Source of the DNA: Desulfobacterales bacterium
GTDB taxonomy: Bacteria > Desulfobacterota > Desulfobacteria > Desulfobacterales > UBA11574
Assembly: GCA_030145595.1 (NCBI GenBank)
Contig: JAQYVG010000092.1
Location: 1-12,003 of the forward strand
Reading direction: 5' to 3'
Length of the DNA stretch: 12,003 bases
Shown: in pieces, positions 7,222-12,003 of the stretch
Layout of the letters: each line of letters starts with the position of its first letter
How positions within the stretch are numbered: the stretch's first letter is position 1
The notes under the pieces: model-generated
Seen by the model: only the letters and a program-made list of their open reading frames with translations
Told to the model about the DNA's origin: nothing
Databases searched by the model: none
Translations under genes and position numbers: made by a program

Positions 7222-9047
7222 TACGAAAAAATGCTGTGAGCTTTCACAAGCCGTTTGTCGTACATCTTGCCGATGCCGTATTCATCACGCCGCATAAACT
7301 TTTCTGTTGCAGGTCCGATGATCTGCATCTCCGGTTGATTTTTTTGAACGTCAAGGGCGATGCGCATCTCCTTGGTGCATCCGGTACTGAAAGTGGCGTC
7401 CTTGCCAACCCACTCCGGCGGGACTTTTTTATTCATGATCTGAAAAGCCTGGGCGATATCGTCGTATGTCTGAAAACGCCAGATGTCGATCAAACCGCTG
7501 CTCTGTACTATTTCCCACATGTACATCAGATCGTCGGCATCCATGCCCGGTTCAAAATGTTCGGAAGGGTTAATGATAAAAGTCATGGCCGACTGTTTTT
7601 TGAGAAACTCTACAAAAACCGACATGATCTTTTTGGCCATATCGATTTTTCCGGGGATGGAACCGATGATTCCGCTGTAAAAAACAACGGTCATGCCTTT
7701 CTTTTTGGCTGTTTCCATATGGTCGATGATCGTTTGGGCTTTGCTTTCAAGATCTTTGTGGGAAAATTTGATCACCGAGGGATGTTTCGGTTTGTAGCTG
7801 ATCGCAACTGATCCCCGGGGAGCTTCTGATATGTTAAAGATGTCTTGCGTAAATTGAAAGTGGGTATCAAAAAATCGCCGCTTCTGTTCATGACCTCTAG
7901 ATATAACCCCATCGACCTCTTTGAATATTCGTCCAAATGTCGTGGACGTCAGCAGGAGGTTGAGATTTTCACGGGTTCCGTCGGAGATGACGAAGATATT
8001 GTAATCCCTTCTGAGCGTTTTCAGCAATTCGTTTTTGGTCAAGTTCTTTTCCTGGATAAAAAGCGCGCTCTCTAATTCCCGACGCAGGACTTCATCTTCC
8101 TGCGCGTTTGTAATATCGACTTTTTTAAATAAGGGACCTTCCTTAAAGGCAATAATGATTTTATGACCCAGCTTAGCGAGGTAATGCACGATCGCCAGAT
8201 CAACCATTACTTCACCGCTTTCATTGGCAAGCCAGAGTATTTTTTTAGCCCGGCCGACTCCCGGGGCGGTCTCTTTGGAGTGAATTCCCAGAAATTGAAA
8301 CAGAGAATCAACACCGTTGCCGGTTAAGGGCCGGTTAAACGCCTTGAGACAATCCTTTATGGTGTATTTCAAAGATTCGTCCGATTCCCAGAGGGAATTT
8401 TCAGCCGACATGGCAATAAGCCTTTTTAGTTCAAGGTGTTCCACAAGCTCTTTGATTGCGGTTATCGTTGTGGGAGCTTTTACAAATTCTGAACGATCCA
8501 CGTGATTGAGCGCCTTTTGAAAAGCCTCTGAATTAAAGGACTGGCTGACGCGCTTGTTACGCATGGCTTTCTCAAAAAGATATGGGTCTTCAATATGGGT
8601 ATGGTTCAAGAAAATCCGTAGAAGGCGTTTTTCAAGCCTGGAAGGTATCATGATTTCATCGCGGGTTTCGTGGCTGTATTTGATTTTGATGAGAGCTTTC
8701 AGGTAGTCTTGCTCTTTTTGGTCTTCGATTTGCCGATCAACCAGTTCCAGAATCCGCTGCAGCACTTCTTTATATTTCTCCTGGATAAAATCAGACCGGT
8801 CTCGACTCATAATCGCTGCAAACATTTTGTCAGAGCATGGATAATAGCGCTCATTCTCCTCGGTATAGACCATGAATCTGATCTGTTCAGGCGTGGCGGC
8901 CTGATCCGGATGAGTAAAATAATCGAGATGATTTTCAATATAGAAAGTGTTAAACCAGGCATCCGTCTCCGGATTTTCTCCTGGTTTATAAGGCTTTTCT
9001 TGTTTGACAGTCGTCTTATTTTTCGAAGTGTTGCTTCGGGCTTTCAT
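7218..9047 (-). CDS. Large protein with divergent DUF89/ARMT1-like core, function unknown
   Basis: A 609-residue soluble protein with no signal peptide or membrane segment. The middle (about 268-425) resembles DUF89 metal-dependent phosphatases (ARMT1-like family, which act on sugar phosphates and other damaged metabolites). KILWLANESGEVMVDL at 269-284 matches the family's 'DNAGE...D' motif, GPLFKKVDIT at 304-313 the 'P.NDVT' motif, and VISRGHEQ at 381-388 the 'KGxxN' motif. Several usual metal or substrate residues differ: the DN pair reads Asn275-Glu276, ND reads Val310-Asp311, and the last Asn is Gln388. Residues 1-265 are charged and helical-looking; 430-609 form a further unassigned part with conserved-looking HFEPGMDADD (497-506) and STGCTKE (554-560). 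The start is set by AGGAGGAG just upstream of the ATG. It has its own promoter inside the neighbouring foldback repeat. Family assignment is by eye; the activity is unknown. Confidence 0.6.
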   Translation of the reverse strand: MKARSNTSKNKTTVKQEKPYKPGENPETDAWFNTFYIENHLDYFTHPDQAATPEQIRFMVYTEENERYYPCSDKMFAAIMSRDRSDFIQEKYKEVLQRILELVDRQIEDQKEQDYLKALIKIKYSHETRDEIMIPSRLEKRLLRIFLNHTHIEDPYLFEKAMRNKRVSQSFNSEAFQKALNHVDRSEFVKAPTTITAIKELVEHLELKRLIAMSAENSLWESDESLKYTIKDCLKAFNRPLTGNGVDSLFQFLGIHSKETAPGVGRAKKILWLANESGEVMVDLAIVHYLAKLGHKIIIAFKEGPLFKKVDITNAQEDEVLRRELESALFIQEKNLTKNELLKTLRRDYNIFVISDGTRENLNLLLTSTTFGRIFKEVDGVISRGHEQKRRFFDTHFQFTQDIFNISEAPRGSVAISYKPKHPSVIKFSHKDLESKAQTIIDHMETAKKKGMTVVFYSGIIGSIPGKIDMAKKIMSVFVEFLKKQSAMTFIINPSEHFEPGMDADDLMYMWEIVQSSGLIDIWRFQTYDDIAQAFQIMNKKVPPEWVGKDATFSTGCTKEMRIALDVQKNQPEMQIIGPATEKFMRRDEYGIGKMYDKRLVKAHSIFSY

Positions 9048-9073
9048 TTAGCTCCTCCTGGTCATAATAGTTA

Positions 9074-9274
9074 AGCCACAAAGACACAAAGGCACTAAGA
9101 TTATAATATGCAAAAGTCATTTGTCATTGGAGTGCTACGTTTGAGGAGCACTTCGTTTGAGGAGCGGCCTGGCGGCCTTGAGGGGTATTAATAAAAAGAC
9201 TTTTCCCCCCTTAAGCGAAGCGATCCTAAAGCGTAGCGCTCTTTTCTATCCCCCTTCTTTGTGCCTTAGTGGCT
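9074..9274. repeat. Foldback (MITE-like) element with 18-bp terminal inverted repeats
   Basis: The ends AGCCACAAAGACACAAAG (9074-9091) and the inverse of 9257-9274 agree at 16 of 18 positions. Further nested inverted pairs follow inward: 9131-9142 with 9229-9240 (10 of 12), the region around 9146-9162 with 9208-9224, and CTTGAGGGG at 9178-9186 with CCCCTTAAG at 9207-9215. The 12-bp direct repeat CGTTTGAGGAGC occurs at 9138-9149 and 9154-9165. There is no coding frame. This fills nearly all of the 244-bp gap between the HAD and DUF89-like genes. It reads as a non-autonomous foldback element or a dispersed palindromic intergenic repeat. No clear target-site duplication was found. Confidence 0.6.
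9100..9127 (-). promoter_or_regulatory. Near-consensus promoter of the DUF89-like gene
   Basis: On the minus strand ATGACA (9127-9122, five of six) is followed after 16 nt by a perfect TATAAT (9105-9100). Initiation near 9093 gives a leader of about 46 nt that ends in the AGGAGGAG ribosome site of the gene starting at 9047. The promoter lies inside the foldback repeat. Confidence 0.55.
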
Positions 9275-9291
9275 GATCAACTGCCTCTCGT

Positions 9292-10137
9292 TCAGCGGAT
9301 GTGATCAAGCAGTTGCTTCAAGTCGGTGATAATAATGTCGGGAGAAAGATTTCTACACCTGGGGTCATCCTCTCTGAGTCGCAACGATCTGGCATCTCCG
9401 GCAAACAGAGCGGTTTGAAATCCAGCCTTTTTAGCCGGGTAGATATCGTTTAGCATGTCATTTCCAAGGTATAGCGCGGCATGCGCGGCAATCTCCATGT
9501 TTTGTAGTTTTTCTGCCGCTAATTGAAACAGATATGTCGATGGTTTGGCCCAGCCGAACCTGTATGAGAATAGCATAAGGTCCGGATGAAAACCAAGGTC
9601 TTCCGAATCTGAGCCCAAATACCATTGCAACAAAGATGGGGTATAAAACTGAGCATTGGAAACAATACCCATGCAAAGGTTTAATTCTTTGCAGCCTGCA
9701 AGCATCATTTCCAGGTTCGGCATGGGGTACACCGGATTAACGATCAACTCAAATTCCATTGCAAACGCCCTGATTAGATCCAAATTGTTGTTGTTTAAAA
9801 CATACATCCATATCTTATCGATTTCCACTTCCGGAAAGTCGACGCCTTTTGCTTTCAATTTTGCATGTTCGCAATCAATGGCAGCGAAAAAATCATTTAA
9901 GACAGCATCAGGGGAGCGGCGGATTCCGAATCTTTGCAAAAGAGTTATTAGTTGTTCAGTCTGCTGCACTTTTTGTCTGGCAATGCCGATGTCACCGGAA
10001 CCGCTGATAAATAGAGTACCATACACATCGAACATGATACACTGGACTTTTGTTGTAAGTTCCCCACTCGGCTGTAAGGCGGTCGCATGAGGATACAACG
10101 GTCTGATATATTTTGAAATCAGATCATCACTCAACAT
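9292..10137 (-). CDS. HAD-superfamily hydrolase
   Basis: A 281-residue haloacid dehalogenase-superfamily protein. Motif I is MFDVYGTLF (35-43; nucleophile Asp37), motif II IVSNAQ (158-163; Ser160), motif III Lys198 in GWAKPSTYLF, and motif IV LGNDMLNDIYPAKKAG (224-239; Asp227, Asp231). A helical cap domain lies between motifs I and II. The residue two after the nucleophile is Tyr39 where phosphatases carry Asp; DxYGTL is the form seen in 2-haloacid dehalogenases, so ordinary phosphatase activity should not be assumed. About 30 residues precede motif I, longer than usual. Its ATG overlaps the end of the glycosyltransferase gene by 11 nt (the stop TGA lies inside), with GGAG 5 nt upstream, so the two are probably translationally coupled and work together. 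Substrate unknown. Confidence 0.88.
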   Translation of the reverse strand: MLSDDLISKYIRPLYPHATALQPSGELTTKVQCIMFDVYGTLFISGSGDIGIARQKVQQTEQLITLLQRFGIRRSPDAVLNDFFAAIDCEHAKLKAKGVDFPEVEIDKIWMYVLNNNNLDLIRAFAMEFELIVNPVYPMPNLEMMLAGCKELNLCMGIVSNAQFYTPSLLQWYLGSDSEDLGFHPDLMLFSYRFGWAKPSTYLFQLAAEKLQNMEIAAHAALYLGNDMLNDIYPAKKAGFQTALFAGDARSLRLREDDPRCRNLSPDIIITDLKQLLDHIR

Positions 10138-11539
10138 AGGGACTCCATTTGAGCAGGCTAAAGTTTTCCAGGTTTAAAAATTCTGAAAATAAAATATTTT
10201 TGTCTATGCGGTGAGAAACGTTAGCCGTAAGAACTTTTTTGTAAATACTTCTTAGCGCTTTAGTATAGATCGCCTGATTGTAGTTGTTGAAAATGGCCTG
10301 CAGGTTGTTATGTATCAAATCTTTGGGATTGGATACCTTTCCGGGCGATATTAGAAATGGATTCAAAGCAATCAGCACGGCGCGATTGTCGGGATCTGAC
10401 AAAACACGGGAAATGATCTGCTTTTGAAAGGCCTCGTTCAGCAGGCCAAAATCGATGGTTGCATTTGCAGTTGTTTTTTCAAACGCATCGGTGATGGATT
10501 TTTCCTCAATGTTGAAATTGAATATGGCGCCGGCTTTGCGCGCACTTAACTGCCAGGCAGCAAATAGTGTGGCTGTATCAAGCCATGTGACCGGCACAGT
10601 AAGCCGGCTATAAAGATGATCCAGCTGAATTCCGTTGGCTTCAAAGTCACGGCATATTTCCGGAAGTTTCCGTCCCCAGAGAATCTTTTGTCCCGTCCAG
10701 GGCTCGAGAAATGAGAGACCGAAGCCCTCGGTAATGCTGGTTGTAATCAGAAATTTGGAAGCGTAAACGAGTTCTGAAAATTTATGGGTTAAACCGGCAT
10801 CAAACGCGACGTTAAGGTTTTTTTCCTGAACAAAGGCCTTCCAGCCCGCGTAGCTTTTAATGTCATCCGGGCTGTTGGGCGGGAGCGTAATTACCAAGGT
10901 TTCATTATTTTTGAAAAACAAAGAGAGCAAAATGGCTTCACCGATATTTTTTCTGCGGATAGCGCGGACAGGATACAGCACTTGCTCTTGGACAGAGGTC
11001 TCGGATGAATTGAACTTAAACGGCTTGATAGTGTTGAAAATTTTATGCAGACCTTCTTTTTTTAAACCGGCTTTCAGCAGGATGTCGTAATCGCGGGAAT
11101 TAATAACTCCATAATGGCAGTCAGCCACATATTCATCGCCGGAAAAATATGCCTGCGGCCGCCCGTCTTCCGCAAAGTCGTGGATCTGTAAAAATAATTT
11201 TATGCCCCTGTGCTGCAGTTCTTTGAGAATTTTTAAGAATTTTTTGTTTTTTGCCAGAATGGGATTGTGAACATGCACAAGATCGCAGCCGCTCTTGAAT
11301 TTTAAGTTGATTGCTTTGATAATAGAAGCGGCCACATCCTTAGGATCCAATGGCTTTTGGTCCGGCCGGTCGTAGCCGAGCTCCGGGATCCGGATAGTAT
11401 CACAGGGAAGCGGCGTTTCCGGAGCAGCGCCCGTCAATACAAGCATCTCGCATGTGTCAATAAGCGCTTCAACCTGTTGCTTTATAACTGTTGTGACGCC
11501 CCCGGTTTTGAGATGATAATGGATAAAGGCTATTTTCAT
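10127..11539 (-). CDS. GT4-type (GT-B fold) glycosyltransferase
   Basis: A 470-residue cytosolic glycosyltransferase that would transfer a sugar from a nucleotide donor to an unknown acceptor. Seen from the chosen start: an N-terminal Rossmann strand and loop MKIAFIHYHLKTGGVTTVI (1-19, with the Gly-Gly of the GT4 family), VHVHNP at 88-93, IHDF at 119-122, the donor-domain opening YPVRAIRRKNIGEAI at 189-203 (Arg/Lys diphosphate contacts), and TEGFGLSFLEPW at 270-281, the E-x7-E motif (Glu271, Glu279). The last 150 residues are a family-specific tail. The frame extends to an ATG at 11587, but that adds a hydrophobic 16-residue stretch with no ribosome site and the fold begins at MKIAF, so 11539 was preferred; a GGTAGGG sits 11 nt upstream. 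It is first in an operon with the HAD gene, behind a strong promoter at 11649-11677. Confidence 0.87.
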   Translation of the reverse strand: MKIAFIHYHLKTGGVTTVIKQQVEALIDTCEMLVLTGAAPETPLPCDTIRIPELGYDRPDQKPLDPKDVAASIIKAINLKFKSGCDLVHVHNPILAKNKKFLKILKELQHRGIKLFLQIHDFAEDGRPQAYFSGDEYVADCHYGVINSRDYDILLKAGLKKEGLHKIFNTIKPFKFNSSETSVQEQVLYPVRAIRRKNIGEAILLSLFFKNNETLVITLPPNSPDDIKSYAGWKAFVQEKNLNVAFDAGLTHKFSELVYASKFLITTSITEGFGLSFLEPWTGQKILWGRKLPEICRDFEANGIQLDHLYSRLTVPVTWLDTATLFAAWQLSARKAGAIFNFNIEEKSITDAFEKTTANATIDFGLLNEAFQKQIISRVLSDPDNRAVLIALNPFLISPGKVSNPKDLIHNNLQAIFNNYNQAIYTKALRSIYKKVLTANVSHRIDKNILFSEFLNLENFSLLKWSPYVE

Positions 11540-11589
11540 TTGATACGCATCCCTACCTTGGACAATCAGAACCAAAAAGAAAATCATTT

Positions 11590-11622
11590 ATCACGAAATC
11601 ACGAAAATACGAAAATACGAAA
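11590..11622. repeat. Short imperfect tandem repeat in the glycosyltransferase leader
   Basis: Four 8-9-bp units, ATCACGAA, ATCACGAAA, ATACGAAA and ATACGAAA, follow one another. They lie between the promoter at 11649-11677 and the glycosyltransferase start, so they would be transcribed. Units this short and spacerless are not a CRISPR array. Confidence 0.75.
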
Positions 11623-11648
11623 TGAATTCGACTTTATTGGATTCATCA

Positions 11649-11677
11649 AGTATAGGATAAGTCTAAAAGTGTGTCAA
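11649..11677 (-). promoter_or_regulatory. Near-consensus promoter of the glycosyltransferase-HAD operon
   Basis: On the minus strand a perfect TTGACA (11677-11672) is followed after exactly 17 nt by TATACT (11654-11649, five of six). Initiation near 11642 leaves a leader of about 100 nt to the start at 11539. Confidence 0.65.
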
Positions 11678-11725
11678 AAAATAAATATTGTTTGTGAAAT
11701 ATTCAGGTTAAGGAGGTTAAGCCTA

Positions 11726-12003
11726 ATGGAGAAAAAAGATCTGCCGGTGATCCCCTTCGACCGGGGCGACGACCTTCATAATCTGGAAATAGCCGATTCA
11801 GCCGACCTGGTCCTCTTTATGGCCGGAAACCAGTTCATGGCGATGCAAGAGATTATTACCGGATTTCAAAAAGAATACCCGGATATTAATAAGATTTATT
11901 ATGAAACCCTTCCTCCGGGTCTTGAACTCAAACAGATCTTGGCGGGCGGCGCACAATTCAGAGATATAATATTAGACATTTATCCGGATATCTATACGTC
12001 GGT
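11726..12003 (+). CDS. Substrate-binding protein of ABC-transporter type, no signal peptide (3' end beyond window)
   Basis: The ATG at 11726 has a perfect AGGAGG (11711-11716) 9 nt upstream and the frame stays open for 92 codons to the right edge. The segment ADLVLFMAGNQFMAMQEII (26-44) followed by FQKEYPDINKIYYETLPPGL (47-66) and ELKQILAGGAQFRDIILDIY (67-86) then PDIYTS has the strand-helix-strand order of type 2 periplasmic binding proteins (ModA/SBP_bac_11 like: 'Ala-Gly-Asn' strand end, helix, Leu-x-x-Gln-Ile-x-x-Gly-Gly, then a 'PDIY.S' strand). The N-terminal 25 residues are polar (MEKKDLPVIPFDRGDD) with no hydrophobic core or lipobox, so the product appears cytosolic, unlike a transporter's binding protein. 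It is divergent from the glycosyltransferase operon. Ligand unknown; oxyanion binding is only a guess from the ModA likeness. Confidence 0.75.
   Translation, partial: MEKKDLPVIPFDRGDDLHNLEIADSADLVLFMAGNQFMAMQEIITGFQKEYPDINKIYYETLPPGLELKQILAGGAQFRDIILDIYPDIYTS

Noticed and set aside
7215..7811. 198-codon open frame on the + strand opposite the DUF89-like gene
   Set aside because: Shadow of the opposite-strand gene; no family likeness, and the minus-strand gene has a strong ribosome site and promoter.
11540..11587. Upstream ATG extending the glycosyltransferase by 16 residues
   Set aside because: The extension is a short hydrophobic run without a ribosome site, and the GT-B fold starts directly at MKIAFIHYH.
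11590..11622. CRISPR-like array
   Set aside because: Units of 8-9 bp lie head to tail without spacers; this is a simple tandem repeat.

Overview
The window looks like chromosomal DNA of a free-living proteobacterium-like organism, most plausibly one of the former deltaproteobacteria (Desulfobacterota). That guess rests on protein resemblance only: an AcnA-type aconitase, a proteobacterial isocitrate dehydrogenase kinase/phosphatase (AceK), and a leaderless-type solute-binding protein of a kind I associate with that group. No rRNA, tRNA, CRISPR array, phage gene or intact transposase was seen. Base composition is near balanced and genes are closely packed.

Layout: (1) 2-2497, + strand, the 3' part of an aconitate hydratase gene. 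(2) 2576-3643, - strand, an enoyl-CoA hydratase/isomerase-fold protein of the 3-hydroxyisobutyryl-CoA hydrolase type, convergent with (1). (3) 3644-3985, a gap of about 340 bp between divergent genes, holding a good promoter for (2), a hairpin that resembles the right end of an IS200/IS605 element, and a candidate aceK promoter. (4) 3986-5716, + strand, aceK. (5) 5805-7088, - strand, isocitrate lyase aceA, convergent with aceK. (6) 7089-7217, the aceA leader, with a perfect 18-bp inverted repeat downstream of a candidate promoter that overlaps the end of the next gene. (7) 7218-9047, - strand, a 609-residue protein with a divergent DUF89/ARMT1-like core. (8) 9048-9291, a gap filled by a foldback, MITE-like repeat that carries a near-consensus promoter for (7). 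(9) 9292-10137 and 10127-11539, - strand, a HAD-superfamily protein and a GT4-type glycosyltransferase overlapping by 11 nt, transcribed from a near-consensus promoter at 11649-11677. (10) 11726 to the right edge, + strand, the start of a periplasmic-binding-protein-like gene with no signal peptide.

How they fit together: aconitase makes isocitrate, AceK sets the activity of isocitrate dehydrogenase, and isocitrate lyase takes isocitrate into the glyoxylate bypass, so about 7 kb is devoted to the isocitrate branch point. No isocitrate dehydrogenase or malate synthase lies in the window. The glycosyltransferase/HAD pair is a tightly coupled operon of unknown product. The DUF89-like protein sits between that pair and aceA on the same strand but seems to have its own promoter.

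The least-explained items are the DUF89-like protein, whose usual metal-site residues are changed and which has large unassigned N- and C-terminal parts, and the promoter-plus-palindrome arrangement in the aceA leader.
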